A stretch of 64,000 bases of DNA from Paenibacillus sp. FSL H7-0357 (GCF_000758525.1 NZ_CP009241.1:4340001-4404000), one strand, 5' to 3'; counted from the first letter of the stretch, positions 34,285 through 43,884 are shown. Made by a program: numbers and translations. Notes: generated from the letters alone by a model not told the origin.

Positions 34285-35494
34285 GTGCTCTATCCGGCTA
34301 GTAATTAAAGAATAGTTGGATATAAGCGTTTCAACTTGATTCTCGCGTCTTGAGTGGTGAACTGCCAGTTTACTTTCGAGCCTGCTGCGTTGCGTTGCTG
34401 TGTCCAAGTACTTACTTGTTTTTTGAAACTTTCCATATCAGGAAGTGGTTTTTCCAGGGCCTGCCGCGACATAATGCCAATTTCAATTTCCGCCATGTCC
34501 AGCCAGCTCTCATGTTTTGGCGTATGATGCCATTCAAACCGATTCGCAATACGGTGAGCTTCCTCCGGTGAAAATGCCTTATAGAGCGAGGCAGTCGAAT
34601 GTGTATTGAGATTGTCGGTGATCAGGACCACTTTCTTGGCATGCGGGTATAGGACATCCGATGTATACTTGAGCACCTGGGCGAAATCTACAGCTGTCCG
34701 GGTTGTGGTGACGATGGTTTCACGTTTGCCCGCAAGCGGTTCAAAGATCTTAAAGACATCGGCAACGCCGTTACGCTCATACTCCGAATCCACTTTTTCA
34801 GGCTGACCCGACGCACAGGAAATTCGGGTTTCTTTGATCAGTTGCTTATTGGTTTCATCGATGCAAACAACCGGACGCTTGGGATCATAGGGACGCTGAT
34901 AGACATCCAGTACATCCTCCATTTTGGCTACAAATTCTGCACTGGCTTCTGGAATGCACCATTCCTTGACGAGCCACGGTTTAATCTCGTTTTTTTCATA
35001 AATTCGCAAACGGTGCTGTCGGTTATATATTCGACCACCTCCAGCCGAATGAGTTCATCCGCGATGGCTTTATATCGTCCAGCGCGAACGCCCATCCGGT
35101 GGCGCGGAGCAGGCGATGGCACAAATTCTCGCTTCGATCTCACCCGTTACCTTACGATGATGGTTTTCTTGTTTCTTTCTGCCTAACTCAGCTTCCAGTC
35201 CCTCAAATACAAAGCGTTTCGCTATACGTGGTATGTGTCTCGCTGTATGCACTTTGAATGCGATTATACGTCCACTCTGTGTTTTCCGGGCGTTGGTCCA
35301 GCTTCAGCAAAATTTGCGCATGCTTGATGCGGTAGCCTTTTCCACCTTTCTGTACGAGTTTCTGCAAGTCATCGCGCTCTTCCTCTGTCAGTGTAACGAT
35401 ATATCGCGGCATCGGTATAACCTCCGCTTATGTTTGGATAATTATACCACCAACACGCAGAACTCTCACTACATTTTTCCGCCGGATGGAGCAC
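34285..35494 (-). mobile_element. IS630-family element, copy 2, complete ends
   Basis: Termini GTGCTCTATCCGGC (left) and GCCGGATGGAGCAC (right) are imperfect inverted repeats. Each is flanked by TA (34283-34284 and 35495-35496), the target duplicated by IS630 elements. About 1210 bases. The transposase is interrupted, so the element is probably not autonomous. Confidence 0.92.
34305..35412 (-). pseudogene. IS630 transposase, copy 2, with three frame breaks
   Basis: From the minus strand: HTH part (35203-35412; MPRYIVTLTEEERDDLQKL, RIKHAQILLKLDQRP), then RIAKRFVFEGLEAELGRKKQ in another frame, then AIADELIRLEVVEYITDST in a third, then the DDE domain (34305-35009; EIKPWLVKEWCIPEAS ... ITDNLNTHS ... 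SWLDMAEIE). Breaks lie near 35225, at ATATAAAGCC (about 35075, which also creates a stop), and at the A7 run (about 34993). The last two are shared with copy 1. Confidence 0.85.
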
Positions 35495-35502
35495 TAGTAT
35501 AT

Positions 35503-36188
35503 TTATTTGATTTTCGAAAAATCAACTTTATAAGTTACTGAAAACTCTTTCCCAGCATAAAGATAAATTAATTCTGCTGGCTTACTGAAATCAATTTTGT
35601 TGATATCAAAATCTGCAATTAATAATTTTTTATAAGCTGGTGAATCAGGCCAAGAAGAGGTATGATCTGCCGATTCGTTTAATCCAACAATTTCTAGTGG
35701 CTGATAAATTTTCGAACCCTGTTTTAAAACAATGTTGAGGGAGTTTGCAAAATCAATGTCATCACCAAATGCTATAACTCTAAATGATAGCACATCAATC
35801 TGTGCAAACATCTTTGTAATATCTTTTGCATCTGCTAAAGTAAATTCTTTGTATTCATCAGCAGCAAAATAGGCCTCACTCGCAATCAAAGAATACGGAG
35901 TGACAAGTGTTGTCACTGGTTGCAAGAATTTCATTTTATCATCATAGAATAGGGAAGGATTGACTCTTAGAATACTTAAAGTATGTCTCTTTACCCCCTA
36001 ATCCAATTTTTATTGCATTTTTCATCTGTTGGTCGGATAGGTTGAAAATATTCCCTTTTATTGTTTTGCTAGACAACCTTTGAGTTGTTGTAACCTCTGT
36101 CTTTTTTAGAACTAGAGGTTGGCTCAGCAAACACCACAGAAGAGCATAGTAGAGAGGTCGCCAAAAATACAGTTGCAATTTTCTTCAA
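35503..36188 (-). pseudogene. Secreted protein gene broken by two frameshifts
   Basis: Starting at TTG 36188 (GAGGTG upstream), the first frame encodes a signal peptide LKKIATVFLATSLLCSSVVF ending AEPTSSSKK. At the A6 run near 36107 the frame changes to TEVTTTQRLSSKTIKGNIFN ... SKSQSFPIL, and at about 35947 to YDDKMKFLQPVTTLVTPYSL, running to the stop at 35503. Joined together these give a plausible 225-residue secreted protein. No family is recognised. It borders the IS630 right end by 8 bases. Confidence 0.7.
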
Positions 36189-36348
36189 GTTAAAAACACC
36201 TCATTTTATGTAATGATTCCATATTACACCAATTATAGGTATATAGTTTCGGCACAATCTAAAGATCAGTGTTGATTTTTTCAAGCAGATAAGCGATGCC
36301 GATTGCATTCGACTAAAATTCCAGCTATGTACCGTACTTGCATGCGCT

Positions 36349-36777
36349 CTACCTTACAATCATTCTTTTAGAAATCGGATGGTCCTCCTTCAGCTCCAAC
36401 AGATCCCAAAGATTTCCGTATAAATCCTTAAAGACAGCAACTGTCCCGTACGATTGTTCTTGCGGCTCCCTTACAAATTCAATCCCCTTTGCATTCATTT
36501 CCTGATAATCTCTCCAAAAATCATCCGTGTTCAAAAACAGAAACACCCTGCCTCCAGCCTGGTTGCCGATAAACGGTTCTTGTTCAGATTTGGATGCTCT
36601 CGCGAGCAATATCGTTGTCCCGGTTGAACCAGGCGGGGAAATAACAACCCATCGTTTGTCTTGTTCAGGCTGATAGGTATCCTCAATGACTGTAAAATTC
36701 AGTTTTTCTGTATAAAATGTAATGGCTTCATCGTAGTCTTTGACGACTAAAGCGATATGTACAATGGATTGAATCAT
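36349..36777 (-). CDS. VOC (glyoxalase/dioxygenase) superfamily protein
   Basis: A 142-residue protein with two beta-alpha-beta-beta-beta modules. The start HIALVVKDYDEAITFYTEKLNF is typical; metal ligands would be His8 and Glu-containing strands near the end (KDLYGNLWDLLELKED). Possible functions include glyoxalase, fosfomycin or bleomycin resistance-like, or metabolic dioxygenase; none can be favoured. It is 20 bases downstream of the recombinase gene. Confidence 0.82.
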   Translation of the reverse strand: MIQSIVHIALVVKDYDEAITFYTEKLNFTVIEDTYQPEQDKRWVVISPPGSTGTTILLARASKSEQEPFIGNQAGGRVFLFLNTDDFWRDYQEMNAKGIEFVREPQEQSYGTVAVFKDLYGNLWDLLELKEDHPISKRMIVR

Positions 36778-36796
36778 TTAATACACTCCCTTTGAA

Positions 36797-37714
36797 TTAG
36801 ATAAACGGCTCAAGCTGAACCTGCAGTCTGGACATGGCTTCTTCCTTCTCCCGGCTCGTAATATGCGTATAGACCGTCGTAGTCTGGATGGACGAATGTC
36901 CCAGCAGCTCCTGCACGGTACGCAAATCCGCCCCTTTGCGCAGCAGCATCGTGGCAAAAGAGTGCCGCAGCTTATGGCTGGAGTACGGCCGGCGGTGAAC
37001 TGTCGGCACTTCCCGCTGAAAACGGCTAAAGGTATCTGCGGCTATGCCCTGTATTCCCCGTATCGATAGTCTGCGTCCTTTTTGAGAAATAAACATTGCT
37101 TCCTCTTTGCTAAGCCAAGGGGTGAGACGTTCGTTCAAGGCTTGCTGCAGAAAAGGGGCGACAGCCTCCGGCACCGGTACATTGCGCCATTTGCGTCCTT
37201 TGCCAAATACACGCAGTGTAAGCCGTTCCGCATTATAATCACTCAAATTAAGCGTATGGACTTCCCCCACCCGTAGCCCCATATAAGACATCAGTAAGAA
37301 AACGGCCAAATTTCGGCTACGGTATTTGCCTTCTACTGCAGACAAAAACCGCTGCAGATCCACTTCATCCAGATAGACCGGCTCACGGTTTTTTTCGGTT
37401 TTGGATTTTTTGATCCCGGCTGCCGGATTGGTTGTCAGCATTTCCAGCTCGATGAGTGCCTTAAACAAGCAATTTACCGAGGCATGCTTGCGGTTACGCG
37501 TCGCATCACTTACCCCGCGTTCGCGGACCGAGGTCAGATAGGACACTACCTGAAGCTTTTTAACGGATTCCAGACTTCTGCCATTCAGACTCCCAAGAAA
37601 CTCCCGCACATCGGCTAGATAGGATTTCTGCGTGTACGCCGTAAATCCGGCATCTTTCATCCAGATCAGAAAAGCCTCAAGCTCTTCTTCATAGTCAGTC
37701 CCCAGTTCGTTCAT
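36797..37714 (-). CDS. Tyrosine recombinase (XerC/XerD-like)
   Basis: A 305-residue site-specific recombinase. N-terminal SAM-like core-binding domain (about 1-95; [23 protein letters not shown]) and C-terminal catalytic domain with the R-K-H-R-H-Y residues: [15 protein letters not shown] (Arg), KGRKWR (Lys), [17 protein letters not shown] (His/Arg), [15 protein letters not shown] (His/Tyr). Start at 37714 follows GGGGAGGAGG. Length and domain pattern match Xer-like integrases found in many Paenibacillus chromosomes. No phage or conjugation genes adjoin it. Confidence 0.88.
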   Translation of the reverse strand: MNELGTDYEEELEAFLIWMKDAGFTAYTQKSYLADVREFLGSLNGRSLESVKKLQVVSYLTSVRERGVSDATRNRKHASVNCLFKALIELEMLTTNPAAGIKKSKTEKNREPVYLDEVDLQRFLSAVEGKYRSRNLAVFLLMSYMGLRVGEVHTLNLSDYNAERLTLRVFGKGRKWRNVPVPEAVAPFLQQALNERLTPWLSKEEAMFISQKGRRLSIRGIQGIAADTFSRFQREVPTVHRRPYSSHKLRHSFATMLLRKGADLRTVQELLGHSSIQTTTVYTHITSREKEEAMSRLQVQLEPFI

Positions 37715-37744
37715 GTAGGTCCTCCTCCCCATGATTTCGACAAC

Positions 37745-38674
37745 CTATTGTACCACAGAATTTAATACACCTTTATTTGTATTTCTCCACTTAACTGCAT
37801 GTTTCTCTACCGTCAGCAAAAATTCATGAAGGGCTGGCGATTTCCATTTTTTTTGATGGTAGACAGTCTGCGTTGCGACCCGCTGCGATTCATCATTCCA
37901 GTTGAGCCGGGCCAGCTTGCCGTCTGCTAGTTCGCTTCTCACCGAAATCAGCGGAAGGAAAGAAATGCCGAGGCCGGACATTACACACTGCTTGATCGCC
38001 TCGATACTCCAAAATTCCAGCTTGGGATCGGGAAACACTCCTTGGCTGTTCAAATGACGCTCAAACAAGATCCGGTAGGTACAACCTGTCTCTGTAAAGA
38101 GGATAGTTTCATTCTTAAGGTGCTGCGGCTCGACACTCTCCTGCTGTAGCAAAGGATGATCCGGCGGTGCAATGAGTGTCATCTCTTCATGAATCAATGT
38201 TTCACTGCACAAGTCTTTAAACTCCGCCTCCGGCTGCAGCAGAAAGGCCAAATCCAGCTCACCGGAGCGGACGGATTCAGCCAGCTCCCAGCAAACGCCT
38301 GGCTTCAGTGTAATTTGAACCTGCGGATATTGTCCTCGGAATTCCTTAATGATGCCCGGCAGTCGAAAAGCAGCCAGCGATTCCGGCGCACCAATCCGCA
38401 GGACTCCCGATACCTCATTCTCTGCACTCAGGGCATTCTGGGCCAGCGAATGCATCCGGTGAATTTCCTGCGCATAAGGCAGCAGACGGCGGCCGGCATC
38501 GGTCAGGATGATTTTTTTGCTGATGCGGTCAAACAAAGGCTGGCCCAGCTCTGCCTCCAGCGCTTGAATCTGCGCAGTAATACTGGACTGGGCATAGTCC
38601 AGCTTTTGAGCAGCACGGGTAAAACTGCCTACCTCAACAACGACTAGAAACGTAAATAAATGCCGCGATTCCAT
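37745..38674 (-). CDS. LysR-family transcriptional regulator
   Basis: A 309-residue regulator with an N-terminal winged HTH (residues 1-60; FTRAAQKLDYAQSSITAQIQ ALEAELG) and a C-terminal periplasmic-binding-like effector domain. It is divergent from the amino acid exporter at 38816, with about 140 bases between, the usual arrangement for a LysR regulator and its target. GGGGAAGG precedes ATG 38674; an upstream ATG at 38710 is possible. Confidence 0.9.
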   Translation of the reverse strand: MESRHLFTFLVVVEVGSFTRAAQKLDYAQSSITAQIQALEAELGQPLFDRISKKIILTDAGRRLLPYAQEIHRMHSLAQNALSAENEVSGVLRIGAPESLAAFRLPGIIKEFRGQYPQVQITLKPGVCWELAESVRSGELDLAFLLQPEAEFKDLCSETLIHEEMTLIAPPDHPLLQQESVEPQHLKNETILFTETGCTYRILFERHLNSQGVFPDPKLEFWSIEAIKQCVMSGLGISFLPLISVRSELADGKLARLNWNDESQRVATQTVYHQKKWKSPALHEFLLTVEKHAVKWRNTNKGVLNSVVQ

Positions 38675-38815
38675 ATGCCTATCATCAACCTTCCCCGGAG
38701 AATGTATCATCGGTTTTTCAAATGGATAACATTCAAACTTTCCGTTTTTCCTATGGATACATTATCTGATACTCTATAACTAAATACAAGGTAAAAGGAA
38801 AGCGGGATCTTATTA

Positions 38816-40111
38816 ATGAAGGAAACTCCTACACTGCAACGAAACATCGGTATGCCGCAAGCTATCGCTCTATACATTGGAGCCGTGCTAGGTTCAGGTG
38901 TATTAATCGTACCCGGACTAGCCGCGGAAATGGCCGGTCCGGCCTCCCTGTTGGCCTGGGGATTCATGACCCTAATGATATTGCCTCTGGCTTTGTCGAT
39001 GGGTCTCCTCTCCGCTAAATTCCCAAATGCCGGAGGTGTGTCCCATTTCGTCACCTTGGCCTTCGGCCCCAAGGCCGGAGCATTGGTGGGCTGGTTCTTC
39101 CTGATGTCAGTGCCCATTGGCGGACCTGTGGCTGCGCTGACGGGAGCCGGGTATATGACGGCCGCCATGGGCTGGGGGGACGGAGCCCGAATCGCTATCG
39201 CCGCCGTGATGCTGGCCATTGGCCTGATCACGAACTGGATGGGTATGCAGGTTGCAGGCAAAGTACAAATTGCCGTCGTTATCGCAATCATTACTGTGCT
39301 GGTGTTCTCGTTTGCCACCGCACTCCCCCGCATGGAAAGCACGCATTTCACGCCTTTTGTTCCCCATGGCTGGTTAAGCATCGGGCAGGCGGCAGCTATT
39401 CTCTTTTGGTGTTTCATCGGCTGGGAGGCAGTCTCCCATCTTTCAGAAGAGTTCAAGGACCCGCAGCGTGCAGCTGTTAAGGGGGTCACCATTGCCGCTA
39501 TTATCGTAGGGGTGCTCTATTTCTTATCCGCGCTGGCTACAGTTGGAACCCAAAGCTACCTCCGTGGAGGCGCTGATTCCTCGCTTGTCTGGATCATCAG
39601 CCAGCCGCTTGGCGCATGGGGCGGCTTCATCGCCGGGCTTACCGGCCTGTTCATCTGCACCGCGACGATTATCGCCTACTCCAGCGCTGCATCACGGGTG
39701 GCCTTTGCCTTGTCCCGTCAGGGCTATGCTCCTAAGTGGATGGGACGCCTGTCCAGCCGGTACAAGACGCCCACTGGGGCTATTGGTTTCTTGTTGCTTT
39801 GTTTTGCTGCAGTACTGCTCCTCTACGGCAGTGGTCTGCTCTCCATCACCACACTGATCCAGTTTCCCAATGCTACTTTTATCCTGACATACATTGGAGG
39901 CTGTGCGGCCGGCATTCGGCTGCTCAAAGGCAACAGGCTTGGAATAACGATCAGCTGGATATCTTTTATTGCAACACTGGCGGTGTTTCCGTTTACCGGA
40001 TGGGCAATACTGTATCCGCTGCTGATTACGATCGTCTTTATCGTCGTCACCGTTTTGGGCAATAACCGCAGGTCCGGCAGCGGTTACTCTCAGACACTGG
40101 AACATCGTTAG
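38816..40111 (+). CDS. APC-family amino acid exporter (YjeH-like)
   Basis: A 431-residue, twelve-helix permease. Start LQRNIGMPQAIALYIGAVLG and SGVLIVPGLAAEMAGPASLL is the pattern of YjeH, which exports methionine and branched-chain amino acids in E. coli. Conserved FWCFIGWEAVSHLSEEFKDP (helix 6 region). The divergent LysR gene probably regulates it. Confidence 0.85.
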   Translation: MKETPTLQRNIGMPQAIALYIGAVLGSGVLIVPGLAAEMAGPASLLAWGFMTLMILPLALSMGLLSAKFPNAGGVSHFVTLAFGPKAGALVGWFFLMSVPIGGPVAALTGAGYMTAAMGWGDGARIAIAAVMLAIGLITNWMGMQVAGKVQIAVVIAIITVLVFSFATALPRMESTHFTPFVPHGWLSIGQAAAILFWCFIGWEAVSHLSEEFKDPQRAAVKGVTIAAIIVGVLYFLSALATVGTQSYLRGGADSSLVWIISQPLGAWGGFIAGLTGLFICTATIIAYSSAASRVAFALSRQGYAPKWMGRLSSRYKTPTGAIGFLLLCFAAVLLLYGSGLLSITTLIQFPNATFILTYIGGCAAGIRLLKGNRLGITISWISFIATLAVFPFTGWAILYPLLITIVFIVVTVLGNNRRSGSGYSQTLEHR

Positions 40112-40140
40112 TCGGCGAGCTGGCCCCTTAAATAGAGCAG

Positions 40141-40192
40141 GCCGCACCCTCTCTGCTAGGCAAGGAGGATGCGGCATGTTTTCTTTTGAAAG
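40141..40192 (+). terminator. Terminator of the YjeH-like gene
   Basis: GCCGCACCCTC and GAGGATGCGGC stem (40141-40175, one mismatch), followed by ATGTTTTCTTTT. Thirty bases after the stop. Confidence 0.85.
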
Positions 40193-40225
40193 AACATCTA
40201 TTAGTCTTGTACTACCCGGATAGTT

Positions 40226-41602
40226 CTACTCGTTCCACTTGAGGGGAATCCGTAATTCAAACTGCTGCACGTTATCCAAATAACGGAAAGGATGAGCAAC
40301 AATTTGGAGTTTATCACTCTTTTTAAGCGGTGGGAAGGTCAACTGGAACGTAAGCGAATCTCTGCTGATCCGGACTGGCTGTCCTCTGGAAGATTTAATT
40401 TCCCCTTCTTCATTCTCAATGGTAAGCCAGGTATCCTGACTGTCCGGTTGACTCGCTTCATACGTGACGACCGTCTGCTTCTCTTCATATTGAATATTAG
40501 TGATCGTTACCTTTCCACCGTGATTGCCATGAAGAACCAAGGGATATACGCCATTAAGCTGCTTACGCTCCTCCGTCTGTACAATGTCTTCATTATGGAC
40601 CGGCTCTGTGAGTTTTAAAGTCACATATTCCGGTTTAGGATTCAGCTCTGTAAACGGGGAAAAGTTAAAATAAAAATAATCTGGCGTTGCCCCGTCACCG
40701 CCCTGATCACCGTACATTGTGCCTATATCATCCTCAAGTTTAGCGTTGAATTGGTAATAGGGATTCTGTTTTTTGACCACAACCTGTGACATTACCGGTC
40801 CGAGGGTCAATTTCTGGACGGTGTATTCTTCTTTGCCATAAGTGAAACCTATACCTTCAGGGTATATTATTTGTGTCATCTCTTTACTCTTCTTTTTGTC
40901 TAATAGGAGTGTAATATCCCAATTTCCTCTTGTAGTGCCGATGCAATCAACAGCCATCTTAAGTTTCAGCTGTTCCGGCAGGTCCTCGTTCCCAAAATTC
41001 AGCCGAGTAGTCCCGACAAACGTATGCTCACCGGTAATTGTAAAGTCTTGGGTATAAATGGATGAAGGATTTATTCCAGCAAAGCTGAGCTCGTAATATA
41101 CGGCGGCTTGTTCCTGTGTGAGCTTAGGTGAGGATTCAGGAAATTCCACTTCATAATTCAGCACCAGCTGAATCCCGTCATAATAAATATTAACTACCTT
41201 AAATACAATCCCGTGATCCTCTGTCGATACATTGATTGATTCTGTCAGGTTGTGAGCGTCAATCCGACTCAGGTCGGTGGTATCTACACCTTTATCATAA
41301 AGACACTCCAGAAATGGAATGCTGCGCAGCGCCTCAGCCACTTTCGGGGATATAAATCCCGCTCCTATCACTAAACCAGAAGCTACTATTAGGGCTGCCC
41401 CGATCCCTATACTCCATTTGAGGAAAGGTGAAAAAGCCCGTTGTCCCACAGAAGCTCCTGCTATACCGGCATTATGGCGATCCCAGATATCTTCGAACTG
41501 GATGGAGGGCTTGTTCGCCTGCAGCAGCTGTGTGGCCTCCTGCTGTAAACCAGCGGACACATTTCCAGGGTCCTCATCCTCACGGGAATTATAAAATCTC
41601 AT
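40226..41602 (-). CDS. DUF4179-domain membrane protein, probable anti-sigma factor
   Basis: A 458-residue protein. Residues 1-60 are cytoplasmic, one helix follows (about 63-85; LKWSIGIGAALIVASGLVIG), then a large extracellular DUF4179-like domain (about 90-230) and a C-terminal beta-rich region. This single-pass layout, encoded immediately after an ECF sigma factor with a 4-base overlap, is typical of anti-sigma partners: the N-terminus would hold the sigma factor and the outer domain sense envelope stress. No zinc-binding anti-sigma motif is seen, so the role is inferred mainly from context. Confidence 0.75.
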   Translation of the reverse strand: MRFYNSREDEDPGNVSAGLQQEATQLLQANKPSIQFEDIWDRHNAGIAGASVGQRAFSPFLKWSIGIGAALIVASGLVIGAGFISPKVAEALRSIPFLECLYDKGVDTTDLSRIDAHNLTESINVSTEDHGIVFKVVNIYYDGIQLVLNYEVEFPESSPKLTQEQAAVYYELSFAGINPSSIYTQDFTITGEHTFVGTTRLNFGNEDLPEQLKLKMAVDCIGTTRGNWDITLLLDKKKSKEMTQIIYPEGIGFTYGKEEYTVQKLTLGPVMSQVVVKKQNPYYQFNAKLEDDIGTMYGDQGGDGATPDYFYFNFSPFTELNPKPEYVTLKLTEPVHNEDIVQTEERKQLNGVYPLVLHGNHGGKVTITNIQYEEKQTVVTYEASQPDSQDTWLTIENEEGEIKSSRGQPVRISRDSLTFQLTFPPLKKSDKLQIVAHPFRYLDNVQQFELRIPLKWNE

Positions 41603-42138
41603 TTCAGCCCCTCCTTTAAGGTATGCAGCTCAGGCTCCAGTTCGCAGTATTGCCTCAGTTTCTCCAGCGCGGCATGCAGCCTTGATTTGCAGGTTCCCAG
41701 TGGTATGCCTAATACTGAGGCGGTTTCCGGCAGTGGAAGTGCGGCATAATAATGAAGGGTAACGACTTCACGCTGTTTCTGGGACAAGCGGCTTACCGCC
41801 GCCCACAGCAGCTGGTCACTTTCACTCTGCAGGGCAATGCTTTCAGCAGAATCATCCGCTGCATCTAACGACGGCGTTCCGGCGAATAGCTGCGACCAGG
41901 TTTTCTTACGCAGCATCGTACGTGCTATATTGACTGTTATGCGATACAGCCAAGGCCGCAGCGGCTTTGACGAGTGGTACAGATGACGCTTGGCAAAAGC
42001 ACGCAAAAACGTCTCCTGAGTAATATCATCCGCCAGTGCCCGCTGTTTGGTAATCATAAGCGCAATGCCATAGACGTATGCGGAATGCTCTTCGAACATT
42101 TCCCTGGCCTGCTGTTCAGTAATCGGATAGTCTTTCAA
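41599..42138 (-). CDS. ECF-type RNA polymerase sigma factor
   Basis: A 179-residue sigma-70 family factor with only regions 2 and 4. Region 2: HSAYVYGIALMITKQRALADDITQETFLRAF, with DITQETF typical of 2.2-2.3. Region 4 HTH: LSQKQREVVTLHYYAALPLPE TASVLGIPLGTCKSRLHAALE. Start is TTG at 42138 with GGGGAGGAAG upstream. On the minus strand a GAAC...CGTA pair lies about 60-90 bases upstream (near 42165-42195), compatible with autoregulation but with a long spacer. Confidence 0.9.
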   Translation of the reverse strand: MKDYPITEQQAREMFEEHSAYVYGIALMITKQRALADDITQETFLRAFAKRHLYHSSKPLRPWLYRITVNIARTMLRKKTWSQLFAGTPSLDAADDSAESIALQSESDQLLWAAVSRLSQKQREVVTLHYYAALPLPETASVLGIPLGTCKSRLHAALEKLRQYCELEPELHTLKEGLK

Positions 42139-42320
42139 TCGTTCTTCCTCCCCGGTTAGTCAATGAATATACGCTTTATCCCTAGCAAACCGTTCGCTTT
42201 TGGGCTAAATTTTTTAGGGAGGTTAACGGGGGCTGCAACGCGTTTCGTTTCAGGAAGGTCGCATACGGTTATGGATTGAAGAGAGATAGAACCCATATTT
42301 CATTAAAGGAGACGATAAAC

Positions 42321-43271
42321 ATGCCCGAAAATAAAAAGATCGTTCTCGAACCGGCAGCGCAGAAATTTGCCGATGACAATGCAAAGCCCCCTTTCCTTCC
42401 TGACCTCGGTCCTGAAAAGGGCCGAGAAACGGTGGATACCGTTCAGTCCGGTGAAATAAAAAAACCGGAGGCCAATATCCAGGATCTCTCTGTTCCCGGC
42501 GGACCCAAAGGTGAGGTTCCGATCCGAATTGTTCGTCCGGTTAACTCTTCTGCTTCATCACTTCCTGTTATCTTATACATTCACGGGGCCGGCTGGGTAT
42601 TCGGCAACAGCCATACTCATGACCGGCTCATTCGTGAACTGGCGGCCGGCGCGAATGCGGCCGTTGTTTTCCCGGAATACAGCCTGTCTCCGGAAGCCAA
42701 GTATCCTACAGCGATTGAGGAAATTTATACGGTGCTGGAATGGATCTCTAAGCATGGATCTGAACATGGTCTTGACGGGGGCCGATTGACTGTAGCCGGG
42801 GACAGTGTCGGAGGTAATATGACTGCGGCCATAACGCTGATGGCCAAAGAACGCAAAGGCCCGGCAATCAGCAAGCAGCTGCTGTTCTATCCGGTAACCG
42901 ATGCTTCATTCGATACGGAATCGTATCACCAGTTCGCCGAAGGTTATTTCCTTCAGTGTGAAGGGATGAAATGGTTCTGGGATCAATATACAACAGATCC
43001 GCAGGAACGGGCTCAGATTACCGCTTCCCCGCTGCGGGCCAGCCTGGAGCAGCTCAGCGGTTTGCCGGAAGCCCTGATTATTACAGGAGAAGCCGATGTG
43101 CTGCGGGACGAAGGCGAAGCCTATGCCGCCAAACTGCGTGAAGCGGGCGTCCCGGTAACAGCGGCCCGGTTTCAAGGCATCATCCATGACTTTGTCATGC
43201 TGAATGCGCTCGCGGATACGAATGCCAACAAAGGAGCACTGCTCTTGGCAACAGCGTGGCTGCGGCAATAG
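42321..43271 (+). CDS. HSL-family alpha/beta hydrolase (acetyl-esterase/lipase type)
   Basis: A 316-residue hydrolase. Oxyanion-hole motif LYIHGAGWVFGNSHTHD (HGAGW in place of the usual HGGG), nucleophile TVAGDSVGGNM, Asp in ITGEADVLRDEG and His in IIHDFVML. Start ATG 42321 follows AAAGGAG; a TTG 45 bases earlier is not supported. Esterase of short-chain substrates is the family default; the actual substrate is unknown. Confidence 0.88.
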   Translation: MPENKKIVLEPAAQKFADDNAKPPFLPDLGPEKGRETVDTVQSGEIKKPEANIQDLSVPGGPKGEVPIRIVRPVNSSASSLPVILYIHGAGWVFGNSHTHDRLIRELAAGANAAVVFPEYSLSPEAKYPTAIEEIYTVLEWISKHGSEHGLDGGRLTVAGDSVGGNMTAAITLMAKERKGPAISKQLLFYPVTDASFDTESYHQFAEGYFLQCEGMKWFWDQYTTDPQERAQITASPLRASLEQLSGLPEALIITGEADVLRDEGEAYAAKLREAGVPVTAARFQGIIHDFVMLNALADTNANKGALLLATAWLRQ

Positions 43272-43305
43272 TGCTTAAAGTAACAAAATATATGTAACGT
43301 GAAAT

Positions 43306-43340
43306 CAGGCCAGCTTCGGGTGTACTCCGAAGCTGGCCTG
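43306..43340 (+). terminator. Hairpin after the esterase gene
   Basis: CAGGCCAGCTTCGG and CCGAAGCTGGCCTG form a perfect 14-bp stem with a 7-base loop. The following T content is low (ATGCCTTAAA), but position 34 bases after the stop suggests a terminator. Confidence 0.7.
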
Positions 43341-43466
43341 ATGCCTTAAAAACGGCTTAATTACAGTAAAGTGTGCAGCTGCTAAGCAGTTATTTTTACA
43401 CCTAAAATATTTAACCGCCTTCCCGCACAAATCCGCTGAAGCTGTAGCCTGGGTTAGTTCCGATTG

Positions 43467-43823
43467 TTATTTACGCTGACTGTAAAATTCCGCCGCTTTG
43501 ACCAGCATGTCCTTCAACGAACTGAAGGAAGTCGTATGACTGACATGCTCATTCAACTGATCCTGGGGCAAGGATTTCAAATCCTCCGCCGAAGATGCAG
43601 AGAAACCTCCGCTTTGCAGCAGCTCCTGCAGTGACTCAAAAGGTGTAAACTGTTGCAGAAACGATCCCGATAACAACTGATCCAAAGGGAGTTTCTCCAT
43701 CAATTGATCCAGCGGCAGCTGATCTAGTGGCAGCTTTTGCAGCAGTTCGCCCACTCCGCCTTCTTTAACCGTATCCACCAGACCTTGTATTTTCTCACCG
43801 AATCCTCCGAAATTGAATCCCAT
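43467..43823 (-). CDS. Hypothetical protein with LPLDQL repeats
   Basis: A 118-residue cytoplasmic protein. A central stretch repeats LPLDQL three times (about residues 30-54), between a Gly/Phe-rich N-terminus (GFNFGGFGEKIQG) and a helical C-terminus. AGGAGGGCTCGTT precedes the ATG, so it is likely expressed. No family recognised; the repeats suggest a helical assembly or binding surface. Confidence 0.65.
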   Translation of the reverse strand: MGFNFGGFGEKIQGLVDTVKEGGVGELLQKLPLDQLPLDQLMEKLPLDQLLSGSFLQQFTPFESLQELLQSGGFSASSAEDLKSLPQDQLNEHVSHTTSFSSLKDMLVKAAEFYSQRK

Positions 43824-43884
43824 AACGAGCCCTCCTATTAAATCTTTAGTTGCCCCTTATTACCCCAATCTGGACCGGTTGAAA

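Noticed and set aside
31623..35494. Intact composite transposon bounded by two IS630 copies
   Set aside because: Copy 1 lacks its outer end distal to copy 2 and both transposases are broken. Direct-repeat arrangement with a truncated copy is more consistent with independent insertions and decay.
36797..37714. Prophage or integrative-element integrase
   Set aside because: The recombinase is the Xer size and no phage or conjugation genes, and no attachment-site repeat at a tRNA, were seen next to it. It may be chromosomal.
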